From NCBI RefSeq assembly GCF_040802235.1, contig NC_133166.1, positions 4,030,001 through 4,094,000 of the forward strand: 64,000 nucleotides of DNA. Direction: 5' to 3'. The notes beneath the pieces are model-generated. The model searched no databases and was not told the DNA's origin. It worked only from the letters and a program-made list of their open reading frames with translations. The translations under genes were made by a program, and so were the position numbers. Below are positions 24,241 to 36,100 of this stretch, in pieces; position 1 is the first letter of the stretch; each line of letters starts with the position of its first letter. The DNA is from Manis javanica (lineage: Eukaryota > Chordata > Mammalia > Pholidota > Manidae).

Positions 24241-25490
24241 GTGTGCCTAATAAGCACCCACTCCCTTCCCTCCCTGCCTGAACTCAGCATCGCAGTGAAA
24301 GTGCTGGGTGGCTCTGGCTCGGTTTTGTGCTTTCTCCTTGATCTGACCGTGGCCATAGCAGCCTGCATTTGCAGGCCTGGCCCCTGGATCTGGCACTCTG
24401 ATCCCAGCTGCTGAACCCGCTCCGCCTCTTCTTTCCTGCCCAGTTTCCACCACCTGCTTCTGTCACTCAGCTCTAAGCCCCAGAGGGATGGTTTCTAAAA
24501 GTAACTGGCTCCCAAGTTGCTCCAGCAGAGTTTTAGCACTAGGAGGAGGCGGGGCTAATTTTAGACTTGTCCTGGATGAACATCTAAGAAATGACAAGGC
24601 CAGGCAAGCCCAACCTGGCCCTTTAGTATCTGAGCTGAAGTTTACAGAGAAAGGATGGGGAGGTTTTGCCACAGGGGTTGTGTGTCTGTATCATGCCAGG
24701 TACCTTATATGGAAATATAACCCATGAGACCATTTGCCTCAAAATCTATCTGGATTTGAGCCTCAGGTGCTGTGCTGAGTGGGAGTAACCAGAGCATATC
24801 CCAGAGCTTTTGATATGCTAACACTTGTACTGAGTGAGGACTGATTATTAGCCCACATCTACCCTAGGAACAGGACCAGGCAGGTGTGAGCAAGGCCTAG
24901 GCTTGAGACCCCGCAGGAAACAGGCTAATGAAAAGAAAAGACACAAGAGGTTATTGATTTATTTGTGTTTTAGAGAAACTAAGAAGGGAATACGAGCAGT
25001 GGCAGGACAGAAAGCCCTGGCTCAGAGAGGCAGGGGTGGTCCAGGTGCTCCTAGAACAGGCCTGGCTCAGAGGAGACACTTAATCACCATTGGCCGAGTG
25101 TGTGCGAATGCAAGGCTTCTAAGGTGGGCAAGAAGAGATGCTTTGGGAATGCCCAGTGGGTATCTTGCGCTTTGGAAGGAAGGGCAGCCAGCTCAGCACA
25201 AACTGAGCTTCCAGCACAAACTGGACTGTCCAGGGTCCTACAGTGTCAGATAGGATTTGGGCTCTTATGTGCTCAGGGCCATAGACTAACAACAAAGAAG
25301 GGTTGAGGACCCCATAGAGTTAAGAGATAAACAAGATAAGGAGGATAGTGAAAAGAGGTTTTGGAGCGAGTCAACCTAGTTTCCCCATTCCACTACCTAA
25401 TTTACCAGGGGGTAAATTGTGCCCCCTGAGCACAAATTACTTGACTACTCTGAGCCACAATATCCCCCATATAATTATTCAACCATTACC
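24241..25490. other. Unassigned sequence
   Basis: No gene or clear repeat recognised. Confidence 0.4.
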
Positions 25491-25494
25491 AAAA

Positions 25495-25900
25495 AACTAC
25501 TGACCATCTACTATATGTGACAGACACTTGGATGTTGCAGTGAACAGACAGGTTTATTGTCCATGTGCATTTAACAGTCTGGTGGAGGAGGCAGATAAGA
25601 GAAAAGGACAAGATAAAGGAGGATGGTGCCAAGTGCGGTGAAGAAAGCCTCCAGGATAAAATGACAGAGGACAACTTGGGTAGGGCAAGCTTCTATGAGG
25701 ACGTGTCACTGACTCTAAGCCCTGAATGGTGAGAAAGAGCCAGCTCTGCAGAAGAACATTCCAGGCAGAGGGAACAGCAAGAGCAAAGACCTCAAACATC
25801 AAAGAACTTGACAGGTCTGAGGACAGACAGGAGGCCAGCGTGGCTAGAGGACAGCGAGCCCAGAGGAGATGGGCTGAGGTAAGGTGAGAGGGGCAGTAGG
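25495..25900 (-). mobile_element. L2, antisense
   Basis: Contains 'aagaacattccaggcagagg' and 'gaacagcaagagcaaagacc', the reverse complement of the most conserved L2 segment. The 175-codon minus-strand frame over this stretch is therefore L2-derived. Confidence 0.85.
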
Positions 25901-26494
25901 CACAGGACCTCGAGAAGGAGTTGGGATTATGTAAGGGGAGACTGAGTCCCCTCTCTTGGAGCGTGAGGACAGGCTGGGCAGGAGTGGATCCTACGGAGGA
26001 CATACGTGAGGGGCAGACTCCGAGGGCAGCAAGGGAAAAGGAGCGTTTGCAAAGGGAATTGCACTGGGACCTGCGACCCATAGAACACCGCCCACATGCC
26101 AGCTGGGGCCAGGTGGGTTGAAGTCCTCATAAGAGAAAAAACTTTGGAAATCGAGTCTCTGACACAACCTTTTTTGACTGATGTGATTCAAAAATCTACT
26201 TCTGGGAAGAAATTGCACATTCCTGATAAAATGATTAACTCATTAAAATTTTCTGTTCAGCTTTAATGGGAATAAGCTTGGTTCTGAGAATCTAACCACC
26301 CAACCCCCTACCTGCTGCCTGTCAGTCATTCCCTCTTGGTGTTTAGTCAATTGTTTAACCAATCAATCTCTTTTCTTTTTGTATCTTGGTCTAATAATGA
26401 TCTAGCCATTCTCTTTCCCTATGAAGTGTCCCTACTGAAAGTGAATCTTTGAACTAGCCGACTGGAGGCCTTTCCACTTCCAGCAAGATTGTAA
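25901..26494. other. Unassigned sequence
   Basis: Nothing recognised. Confidence 0.4.
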
Positions 26495-26542
26495 AAAAAC
26501 ATGGACATGCGGAAAAAACAAAAACAAAAACATGGACATGCG
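26495..26542 (+). repeat. 17-bp direct repeat around a 14-base A-rich insert
   Basis: The sequence aaaaacatggacatgcg occurs at 26495-26511 and 26526-26542, separated only by an A-rich 14-mer. The arrangement resembles a target-site duplication around a bare poly(A) tract, or a simple tandem duplication. Confidence 0.8.
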
Positions 26543-26766
26543 CTTTCAATTGAATTTTCTGAGAGGTTGTCTGTAACCCCTGGAGTGGGTGGCCAGTAGA
26601 CATGGGGAGACGCCCCCAAATTTTCTGTGAGTCCCTGGCTCTCTTGCCCCCTGAGCACCTGCTTATACTTGTGTGGTCTCTGGCTGCAAGGAGCCCTAAC
26701 CATGGCAGTTTCGCTCAAATCTACTCCTTCAAGCCCTTGCAATTTGGTGAGGGGTGAGAGGAAGAC

Positions 26767-27207
26767 TGTTATGGGTTGAGTTGCACCCCCTCCCCCCAAA
26801 AAAGATATGCCAGAGTCCTGCCCCCCTGACATGCCTCATGAGGTGGTCTCATTCTTAACATAGGTAATCAAATTAAGAGGAAGTCATTAGGGTGGACCCT
26901 AATCTAGTAAGACTGGCATCCTTATAAATAGGGTACATTTGGAGGCAGACCCGCACACAGGGAGAACACCGTGTGAAGCTGAAGGCAGAGATCTGGCGAT
27001 GCTTCTACAAGCCAAGGAATCCCAAAGATTTCCTGGAGACCACCAGAACGAGGGGAGAGGCAGGGTACGTCCCCCGCACAGCCCTCAGGAGGAACCCGCC
27101 CTTTGGACGCTGGGTCTCATGTCCAGCCTCCAGAACTGGGACAGCAAACATTTCTGACATTAAGCCACCCAGTTCCTACTCAGTTATGGCGGTCCTAGCA
27201 AACTAAT
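26767..27207 (+). mobile_element. MLT1-type MaLR LTR
   Basis: Begins TGTTATGGGTTGAG and carries the full landmark order: 'aaaaaagatatgccagagtc', 'aagtcattagggtggaccct', 'ctggcatccttataaatagg', 'gcttctacaagccaaggaat', 'ctccagaactgggacagcaa', 'aagccacccagttcctactc'. It is a near-complete solo LTR. Confidence 0.92.
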
Positions 27208-27744
27208 GGGAGGGCTTTATAGAGAACATTACAAAACACGCCTCTTAAAGCCTCTTTCAGCACCCCTGGGGTGCAGTAGCACAGAATCCTCTCCCTACCT
27301 GGTGCCAACCTCTCTCCACCTTGCTGGCACTTTCCCCCTGTGCCCCCTACCCTCCCTCTCTGGCTCCCTCTTCCCTCAGGGAGAAGCCAGTTTCTCTTCT
27401 TAATCTCACTTCCACCTGAAACAGCTTTTCAAATTTTTGTTATTTAATTAAATGTTTATAAAATTATAATATATGTCTACAAATATTAGGGAAAAGCGTG
27501 ATGAAGCGCAGGCTTCCTGCTGAGCTTTCCTTCCAATCCCGCCCCGCACAGGGGGTCCCGGACACTCTGCACGCTGTCCATGCTCTTCAGTGCCACCACT
27601 TCCCAACTGTGACATTCTCCCCTCCCCCAGAGAGGTGCATCTAATGGTCATCATCCAGGGAAAACGGGCTGACAGTATCAAAAAAGAGAAACATGGTGAA
27701 TTAAGAAAGATTCAGGTATCTTTCAGTTGCTCTTTTTCAGCTCT
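27208..27744. other. Unassigned sequence
   Basis: Nothing recognised. Confidence 0.4.
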
Positions 27745-27837
27745 TTACTCCATATTGTCATGAGAACAGAAAGTGCCTCTGAATTTTTTTGTGTCTTTTC
27801 CTTTTATTCCTGACAGTAGCTCCCACCTCATGAACTT
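27745..27837 (+). repeat. 93-bp inverted repeat, left arm
   Basis: Matches the reverse complement of 29013-29105 at 90 of 93 positions with no gaps; similarity stops abruptly on the inner side. I do not recognise the sequence as a known transposon. The arms are separated by 1175 bp of unrelated sequence. Confidence 0.92.
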
Positions 27838-29012
27838 CTAAGCATGTTGACCCTCTTCCCATAAAGGTGCTTTTATTTAGCCCTGGGCCAGTGAGGTAAT
27901 TAGAGCAGCAAAATGGGTACCCCCTGGGTTGAGTTAAATTTGATACGGAGACAGACCTTGAGAGTTAGCATGCAAGGTGAAAATTGCTTAGAATTCAAAA
28001 TAGCATAGAAAATCTCTCCTGAAGGTATCATTTGGAAACTGGAACACTGTTTTTCAATACATTTCAACACAACAGTTGCATCCTGTACTGAAGTAAATCA
28101 TTTCTTTGTTGTAGAGACATTGGCCTGCCTCTTTTTATTCTGGAAACCCATTCAGGATGGCAACTAGCTCTCACTGAAGCTGACTGAGGGACGGTGAGAT
28201 TCCCACCTCCCAGCTCACATTCCTTCTGGAACACACCTTTGTCAAGTAGGATGGGTTTTCGAGCAGAACTGCCCACAATATCTCAGTGGTGGTTTTCTCT
28301 CTAACTCCCAGTGCATTTGCTTCATCATGAACCTTTCCTATACAATGATTTAGATGAAATTATATCATCTTGAAACTTATCTAGAATTTCTCTTCAGGTG
28401 AAAACCACCTTTAAGTGGAATGAAAAAAAGAGAGGGGAGAGAAACAAGTGACTTCACTTTCAGCAGTGTTAGCTGCATCAGAATAATGTGCAACAGGTCA
28501 AAGCTCCGACTGGTAGACAAATGAACAACAGAAAAGCTGAACTTTAAAACTGGTTGGGGGCATTAGACTGCTACCGTGGAAGCTAGGACTTGAGGGGCCG
28601 AGGTTTCTGAAGGAAGAGGAGACTCCTTGAGGTGAGCCTCACTTCTTAGGCTGATTTTCCCCTTACGGATTTTGCCAGCTCATAACCAGTTTAGGAGGAG
28701 AGGCTAAGAAGCCGAGCAGAAAACTGTAGCTAAGTAGGGCTTTGCACACAGATCAAAGTTGGGGTCACCAAGAGAGCCAGGAATAGGGGGATCAAGAGAG
28801 AAGGCAGCACACAGTGAGTGCTGTTCATCTCTAAGCATTGGTCTCTTCCTAAGCAGTGTGGAGTCCGGCGGACCAGCCAAGCAGAACGCATCTGATAAGA
28901 GGCTGAGAACTGAAGCGGACTTCAACAGTCTCGCCATGCTGAGGAGAAGAGAACCTGGGACACCTTAGGCTTTCTTTTGCCATTTCCAGTGCTGTGACCT
29001 AGAAATAAGGGC
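27838..29012. other. Spacer between inverted-repeat arms
   Basis: 1175 bp with no recognised gene, transposase-like frame or repeat family. The longest frames are under 80 codons. Confidence 0.5.
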
Positions 29013-29105
29013 AAGTTCGTGGGGTGGGAGCTACTGTCAGGAATAAAAGGAAAAGACACAAAAAAATCCAGAGGCACTTTCTGTTCTCATGACAATATGG
29101 AGTAA
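29013..29105 (-). repeat. 93-bp inverted repeat, right arm
   Basis: Reverse-complement partner of 27745-27837, with three mismatches. Two of the three fall in the last ten bases of the inner end. Confidence 0.92.
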
Positions 29106-29299
29106 CCCAGTGTTACAAAAGCTGAAATGTAGCCTCAGATCAGTTCAATCCAATCCTTGATTGGCTGCTCTGGAGAAGTGATTTGGACTGTTGCCCACTG
29201 ACCCCTGGTTACAATACTAAGCAGAATCTCAAAGGCCGCTCAAGAAGGCAGCCCTTTGCAGGAATTCTAGAATGAATTCTAGAATGGATGAGCTGTTCT

Positions 29300-29850
29300 G
29301 CAGGCTCAGTGATTTCATGAGTCGCAGTAAGCACCACCTGGCTCTGTATTAGGCACTGCTCCGAGCGTGGTGTACAAAGCAGCATTAAGACATGTCCTTG
29401 TCCTCAGAGGGCTCACCATCTATAGGGGGAGACCGACAAGCAAATAGCTGATGGCTGCAGAGTGTGACAAATGCCATGGAAGATTTTACAGGATGTCCTG
29501 GGAGCTTAGGGGAAGGGTATCTAATCTATTCTTCAGTGGCAGGTAACTGAAGACAGCAGGGCCTTCCCAGAGAAAGTGACACCTCACCTGAGTCCAGAGG
29601 ACTCCTGTGATTTTCCCAGAAGGTGAAAGGTATTAAAAACAGAGGGTATAGCACGTGCAAAGAGAGAGAGAGAAAAAGGTTTGAGACTCAAATCGTAGCA
29701 AAGAGCAAATAATTCTGTTTGTTGAACGTGCACAGTACCACACAGGGGTGCGGGGTGGGGGGGCGGGTTCAAAAGGGAAAGCTGGAGAGAGAGGCCAGAG
29801 CCAGGTCATAAAGGGGCTGTTGTACCAGAAGGTCAGGAGCATCTCAAGCC
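29300..29850 (-). mobile_element. L2, antisense
   Basis: 'gtattaggcactgctccgag', 'tcctcagagggctcaccatc', then 'agggccttcccagagaaagt' and a 'tatagcacgtgcaaag' stretch, all antisense L2 landmarks. Confidence 0.75.
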
Positions 29851-30175
29851 ATGCTTGGCCCTTTCAACAGTCTACTTGACATGGTACATTTACCCAGGGT
29901 AGTGTAGTCCAGAAGCGCAACATTTTCTTCCTTCTGAGAATGCCTGTTACCTCATACAATGAGCTCTGCTTGCCTCGTATGCCTGTCTTTGATGAATTAA
30001 CTGGTCAATAAAGAGGCCAATACTACAATAGAGCTGGCATTTTATGATGGCTTGGACTGGTGAGAGACCATGGGCTAATTTTCTTATGACATATAACTAC
30101 AGTCCTGGGTTTTGTTTACTTACCTTCTAGTGAAAGCATCTTAGATCAAAAAATTCAGAACCATGAGAATTTATT
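29851..30175. other. Unassigned sequence
   Basis: Nothing recognised. Confidence 0.4.
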
Positions 30176-30177
30176 GA

Positions 30178-30360
30178 ATACCAACTAGTTGTCAGGGGCA
30201 TCCATTATCCCATTCATTCCTCACAAAAACCCAAACAGGTTAGTACTATTATTTTTTACCATGTGGCAGAGAAGAAAATTGCTCTAGATCCCCCAGATTG
30301 AAAATGGATGGCTTGGCATGCGAGCCCAAGTGTGTCTTACTTGAGAACCTGAACTCTTTT
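30178..30360 (-). mobile_element. MIR, antisense
   Basis: 'cattattcc'-like start, 'cctcacaaaaacccaaacag', 'ttttttaccatgtggcagag', then a degenerate 'gcgagcccaagtgtgtctta'. Confidence 0.6.
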
Positions 30361-30984
30361 ATCTTAAGCTTTTCTAGGAGATCATACTTGGATTTCAAGA
30401 TAAGGCTGCTTTGAATTGATTCTTAAATCTACCCAGTTCAGTGTGGCTCATAAAGTTGGTAGCTTCAAGTTCTAGGTGTCTTCTTACCCTGGAAGTCCTA
30501 GATGCTGTACAGACAGAACCTGCTCCAGTGGTTAAGGTGGGCCCAGCCCTGGAAATGGAAATCCAGGGGCACAAAATGAACAAAAAGGAAATCTGGAGGT
30601 ATGGTTTCTTAGCTTCCTCCCCTTTGTGGGTCCCATTCTGGGAGGCTCAGAAACACAAGCTCTTCCCATGCATTTAGTGCTTCTGCTGAGCAGCCCAACT
30701 GAGAAGCAGTCAGTGTCTGCTGGGAGCACAGGTGCTGTTCCCGGGAGTGAAGTGCTCTCAGCAGCATAGGTGGGCAAGGAACTAATCCCCCTGGAGCTTC
30801 TTTACAGCTCCCTTCATCCAGAGAGAACACAGGGACATGCTCTCTTGCCCATCTCTCTTTCTCACTGTTCCTAAAATGGCAGGCACATCCCCGTGACCCT
30901 TATGACTTATTTCCTGCAAACTGTCTTCAGACTCTGCTTGGAATCATTCCCTGGCTCTCCTGTTCCAACCCCAGCGGTGAACAT
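30361..30984. other. Unassigned sequence
   Basis: Nothing recognised. Confidence 0.4.
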
Positions 30985-31145
30985 AATAATACTGATAATA
31001 ATTGGCAGCTCATAATGGTTTGGGATTTGCAAACCGCTCACTTGGATGACCCCATCACAGCAGGCCTATAAGATGGGCAGGGTCAGTTTATCCTTCCCAT
31101 TAGTTTCCAGCCAGGGAAACTGAGGCAGAGCTGTGCAGCTGGGAG
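30985..31145 (-). mobile_element. MIR, antisense
   Basis: 'ttgcaaaccgctcacttgga', 'cctataagatgggcagggtc', 'ccagggaaactgaggcagag'. Confidence 0.65.
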
Positions 31146-31905
31146 TGGCTGCTCCTCCAGGGCTGGTGCCCCCATCCCTGGATCCCTTAGAGCCAAGTGT
31201 GCAGGACAGCAGAGCACACTGGCTCATGCAGGTCAAGGAGATGAGAGGGCACTAGCCCACAGGAGCATTCCTAAGGGCTGCTGGGAGCTGGGCGTGTGGG
31301 GGAGAGCTGGGCTGAGAGGCGGTACGGTGGGTGATTCCTCGGAAGAGAACTTCTGAGCCATTCCCTCCGTTGAGCCTACAACTCAGTTTAGGAGCTGCCT
31401 GGGGCCGGCCTCAATCTGTCCACACAAGCTTAGCCTAGTCTCTTCTATGGGTTAGAGGGCCAAGAATCTTCACTCACAGTTGTTGGGACAGGTCTAAACC
31501 CCTCCCAGGTAGCTTAAAAGAGGCTAACTAAAATGCCAGCCCCCCTCCAACACCATGCTGACAGGCCACGCTTCAAAACAGCCCAGAGAGAGAGCACCTG
31601 CCCGTCTTTCCTGAAGCACGTTTGCCTTTGGAGGTAACGGTTGCTCCCCTCCCTGTGCACTTTGATTTGGATAAAGCTTATAAGTTCATTTGAAAGATGC
31701 AGGGCTCAGTCTCCAGACACAGCAGCACTGCCGGCTCCCTGCCCTGGGCCCCCAGAGCTCTTTGGGAGGTCTGTGTCCCTGTCAGAGATGGCTCTCATTG
31801 CGGATTAAGCCTCCAGCCCCTGAGCTTGTCTCTTTGTATTCCCAGCATTCCCATAAATGGCAGGAGGAAGGGGAAGGGCGAAGAGGCGGGGGACCATTAC
31901 CTTGG
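31146..31905. other. Unassigned sequence
   Basis: GC-richer unique sequence. No gene recognised. Confidence 0.4.
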
Positions 31906-31907
31906 TC

Positions 31908-32112
31908 TACAGGGGCAGTGGTACAGTTTTAGGTTCAAGAAACCTGGCCTTGAATCCTGGTTCTGCCACGCAGTTCTGTGATCATGAACAAGTGTTTCCA
32001 CACGTTTCAGCATGATTTCCTTAGCTATACAATGGAGATGTTCACACCTGCTCAGAGAGCTGTTGTGAGGATCATGTAAGATAAACAAGGCAAAGTGCCT
32101 TAGTGTAAGCCC
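31908..32112 (+). mobile_element. MIR
   Basis: 'ttaggttcaagaaacctggc', 'cttgaatcctggttctgcca', 'ttgtgaggatcatgtaagat', 'aacaaggcaaagtgccttag'. Confidence 0.85.
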
Positions 32113-32589
32113 GGGGCAGCCTTGTTTCGGGGACTTGCTCCCCCAGCAGCTCCGACTGGGAGGGCTACAGTGCCAGTCCCAGTTTTGGCATGAGGTTTGG
32201 GGTAAGCAGAGAAGAAGCAGTGTGTCGATGGTCTTCTCCCACAATTTCAGCTTTTCTCAGGGTCTTGAGTTTTTGCACAAAGGACTATCTGCGACGTTTG
32301 TGATCTTACTAAACCTCACACAGTTCTAGAAGGAGAAATGTTTAATTGATGAGCTATCCAGGAGGTAAGGGTCAGGGCTGAGACTAAACTCTACACTTCC
32401 TGAGGCTCATGCCCACTCCGTTTCTCCATATCAGCCACTCCGATGGGAGCGAGATTTTGATTTGAGGCCAGAGAAGGTATGGCTGAGATTTTGGAGAACG
32501 GGCCACTTGAGGGACATGAGGCTTAGAGGAACAGCAAACATGTCCAAGCACCACAGCCTAAGATGAGGTCCCTGGGTGTCTGAGCAGGA
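32113..32589. other. Unassigned sequence
   Basis: Nothing recognised. Confidence 0.4.
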
Positions 32590-33220
32590 AGTAGGAGAGA
32601 AAGTGCAGACATTCATTAATTCACTTATTCACTCATTAGTTCACTCACTCATTCACTCACTCACTCATTCATTCTGATAGTCCTTCTAGGCAGTGGGAGC
32701 TAAAATGATCAGATCCAGGCTGGCAACTTGGAGGCCAGAGCAGCTCAGAGAGGGGGATGGGGATGAAGGGAGGGAGGGAATGCTGTTGGCCTACCCACCC
32801 AGGGCTTGACAGAGGCATCAGGGTGAGTCTGAAGTCATAACCAAAAGTCAGGCAGGTATGCAGCCAGTTCATCAGTCCAAACCAAAGGGACTGGTCAGAG
32901 GAAGATCTATTCCAAGACCTCAGGACTGAAGCTTTCAGCATGGGAAGGGGCATGATTGGGTTTGCATTCTAGAAAGACCAGTCTGGCTGCAGCAGGAGGA
33001 TAAATGACAGAGGTCATGGGGGAGAGGGGGGCACCAGCAGTTAGAAGGCTGCCGAGGGCCTGGACTGATTCAGTGATAATGGTGACAGAGAGAAATGAGA
33101 GGTGCTAAGGAGGCAGAGCCCACTGGATTTAGTCATAATTTGAATGTGGGATGACTTGTGAAGGGCCAGGAGAGGCCAAGATTGACTTCCAGATTCACGG
33201 ACCTGGAGGCTGTAGAGCAA
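32590..33220 (-). mobile_element. L2 antisense with (ACTC/ATTC)n
   Basis: Starts with a CATT/CACT tandem tract (32612-32675) grown from the antisense L2 tail. It continues to antisense L2 phrases such as 'aaagaccagtctggctgcag'. Confidence 0.6.
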
Positions 33221-33224
33221 GATT

Positions 33225-33490
33225 CAGGCCCTGCTTTGCCATGATTTCCAAACTTTCAAAACACAGGTCATTGTCCCCTTTTAGGTCTCAGTTTCTACCT
33301 CTCAGAAGAGGAAAGTTGATCTAGTGTGGTGTTTTTCTACTTAGAGTCCTCATCCTGCTGTGGGTAGTGGGCCTCAGGGAAAGAGCCCCAGGCTGGAGTA
33401 GGTCTCCTTCTGTCCTGGCTCTGCCTGTGGCGTTAGGCAGGACACACTCCTTCTGAACCTGGATCTTTACTTGCATGAATGGAGACAATT
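33225..33490 (+). mobile_element. MIR fragments
   Basis: 'caggccctgctttgccatga' and, further on, 'gtcctggctctgcctgtggc', then 'gaacctggatctttacttgc'. Two tandem MIR-like pieces. Confidence 0.6.
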
Positions 33491-33491
33491 A

Positions 33492-33760
33492 CTCACTTAT
33501 TCAAGAAATAAGCATTCTAGGCAAAACCTAAGAAGAATGAAACTTGGTTTGTGCCTCATGGAGCTCACAGCCCATGAGGAGAAGCAAACACATAAACACA
33601 TCATTACAAAGGAGCTTGGTAAGTGCTGCAGTGATGAGAACTGTGTACAGAGGGAGATGGTCCAAAGGAGGGAGGGACCAACCCGTGCAGGGCCTGCATC
33701 TAGAGACAGGACAAAGGGCGGCCAGGCGGATCAGGGAAAGCGAGCCCTGCATTGAGAAAA
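33492..33760 (-). mobile_element. L2, antisense
   Basis: 'cttattcaagaaataagcat', 'gtgcctcatggagctcacag', 'acataaacacatcattacaa'. Confidence 0.6.
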
Positions 33761-34030
33761 GTAGGCTGAGCCTTACCTTGCCCCGCTCCCTCTTTTCCCC
33801 TTCCTTGACCCTTACATCTCCCTTCTGCCTTCTAAACAGCAGTCCGCTTCCACATGAGGCCTTGAGGGATTCTTCACAAAGCAAGACTTTGCTCAACTCC
33901 ATTATTACCCCCCAGCCTAAGAGAGATTGGCTAGCACAACATCAAGGGGCGGATGCCCCAGTGGTGGACCTCGAGGCATCAGAGTCAGGACTTATTCCAA
34001 CTTCTCTAAGCTAATATTGACATATGCAAA
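33761..34030. other. Unassigned sequence
   Basis: Nothing recognised. A 156-codon plus-strand frame (33544-34014) begins inside L2. Confidence 0.35.
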
Positions 34031-34039
34031 CTATGTATT

Positions 34040-34150
34040 ACAGGTTCTGGAGAGCAGAGGCTGCCTTCAGTTCATAGCTGGATCTACAGTGCTTCATGCC
34101 ATGTCTGGCTCATGGTAGGTGACTAATAATTGTGTGTTGAATGAATAAGC
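34040..34150 (+). mobile_element. L2 3' end
   Basis: 'gagagcagaggctgccttca', 'tctacagtgcttcatgccat', then 'ataattgtgtgttgaatgaa'. Confidence 0.75.
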
Positions 34151-34309
34151 TCCCTAGATTCTCAGTTTCAAAAGGTCATTGCCTCATTATTTCTCAACCT
34201 TCAGGCAGAACTGCATTTCAACCACACACCTGGAGGCTGTGCAGACTTTAACAGATTTAGTGGCATCCACCCAAGAAACAGGCAGAGACCTAGACACACC
34301 TCATATTTT

Positions 34310-34660
34310 TGAACTTTCTTTTACTCAACAAGTACACGTTGAGCACCTCCTCTGTGCTAGTCTCTGGAGGCAGAGATGACTAAGACCTCAAGAATGCTGT
34401 AGTCTTGTTGGAGGACAGTAGTAGCATTCATAATTGCCAGACAGTGGAAGCCCAAGGAGGCAGGGATTGGCTCAGCCACAAAGATCTTTGTGGGAGATCC
34501 TTGAGTTGCATCTTGAAAAATGAGTGGGTGTTGGACAGGTGGATGGGCTGTTGGGGTGAGGGGAGAGCAGCGTAGCAGGACAAGGGCACTTAGCATGAGA
34601 TACACCCACACAGAGTGTTTATAGCAAACCCACAGCAAGATAAGGAGCTCACCTGAGCAC
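34310..34660 (-). mobile_element. L2, antisense
   Basis: 'cgttgagcacctcctctgtg', 'ctagtctctggaggcagaga', then 'ggagatccttgagttgcatc'. Confidence 0.7.
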
Positions 34661-34829
34661 TCCTTCCGTCAGTGGGGAACGCTTGCAATAAACACAGTGT
34701 CCTCTGAACTAAACTGTATGTTTAGTGACCACTGATTTACACTCTGGCACAAGTTCCTCTATGGAATCAGTGACACATGGTTTGCAGACAGGCGGCTGGT
34801 CTATGGACCTCGCTACTGCTTTACGGTTG

Positions 34830-35015
34830 ATGAAGTGCTTTCACACAATGCTCGGGGTTGTTTGTTTGTTTTTTTGCCCCTCCCCGCAAAAAAATCCTAC
34901 GAGGTTGTTAGGGCACATAACATAGTACTCATTTTACAGAATGGAAGGTGAAACACAGAAAGTTTGAGGTTCATGTCACACAGCAGGTAAGCACTGAGTC
35001 TGTGGTCTGACACTG
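34830..35015 (-). mobile_element. MIR, antisense
   Basis: 'tgaagtgctttcacacaatg', 'tgaggttcatgtcacacagc', 'aggtaagcactgagtctgtg'. Confidence 0.65.
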
Positions 35016-35980
35016 GGAGCCCTCTCCCGGTCCACCCCGCGGTTGGAGGAAAAGTACCCCTGTGGGAGGGCTTCCTGGCCAGCAAGTCCCTAGCAACAAA
35101 TGGGAGAGAGCGAGCCTGGTACAGGTGGGTCTTGTGAATGACCTCATATGGCATTTCTCCTGCTCTTCTGTCTCCTGTTACCCTACCGTGTCATAGAGGC
35201 AGGATGACTCTCCCTTCCCAACCGCCCACCCGGCAGCCACCCCCACCTGCCGTCCCAGGGGAACTGCCCCCAGCTCCGCCCTCTGCTTGACATTTCACAG
35301 CCTGCGAGGGTTTGGCATCGCCCCCGGTGGGGAGATTATCTCAGATACAGAGGCATCTCCTCAAAATAGGCTTAGCTTTCTGCAAATGCCATTCTGGGGC
35401 ATGTTGCCTTTGTGATGGCCAGGCAGCCGGGGTGCTGCAGTGAGCTGTCCCGTCTCCCTTTGGAGTGTGGCTCCCTGTGCAGGGCCTTTTCTTTCTTTCC
35501 CCTCCAGTGAAGGAGCTAAAGCCAGCAGAGACAGCTGTGGGCAAAGTCACACCAGCCAAGAGAGGAGGGAGCCTCCAGGTCTCAGGAATCGTAGGTCTAT
35601 AGTAATAGTCTGGCCATTTCTCCAAGCAGCAAGCTAGTAGGCAAAGCTCCAGGGGCCCAGGTCTGTGACTGCACAGCCATCAGACATGGAGACATTCTGT
35701 GAAACTGGGGCAAGCTGCAGAGGGTCAATGCCTCTAAGCAAGATCTCCTCAAACACAGCCATGCTTCCTGTCCTGGGGGGTTCCTCCTTGGAAAGGGGTG
35801 CAGGAATGGCTCCTCAAATCTCCAGACCCTCATCTGGGAAGCAGTCTGGTCTCCAGGCTTTTAGAAGCTGTCTGGGATGGGAGGCAGTATAAAGAAGGAA
35901 ACAATTGAAGGAGTTCTTGCTACGTGTATATTTTGTCCCATATCCTGAAATAGTACCATAAAGGAGAAGGGAAAAGAGCA
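35016..35980. other. Unassigned sequence
   Basis: GC-richer unique sequence without a CpG island. No gene recognised. Confidence 0.4.
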
Positions 35981-35981
35981 C

Positions 35982-36100
35982 TGGATGGCAGTCAGGACGC
36001 TGTCCTGATCCCAACACCATCTCTATTTTGGCCCAGAGCCCCTAACCTCTCTGGGCCTCTTGTTTCCTGCTGTATAAAATGGAGATACTCTTAACTGTCC
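35982..36100 (+). mobile_element. MIR
   Basis: 'cagtcaggacgctgtcctga', 'cctctctgggcctcttgttt', 'gctgtataaaatggagatac'. Confidence 0.75.

Noticed and set aside
25554..26081. 175-codon minus-strand ORF
   Set aside because: About two thirds of it lies on antisense L2, including the most conserved L2 segment. It is a repeat-derived open frame.
33544..34014. 156-codon plus-strand ORF
   Set aside because: It starts in antisense L2 and has no domain. An overlapping minus-strand frame is also open.
34900..35340. Possible AMOTL1 promoter or CpG island
   Set aside because: It is GC-richer but poor in CpG, and no exon or splice donor resembling AMOTL1 was recognised.
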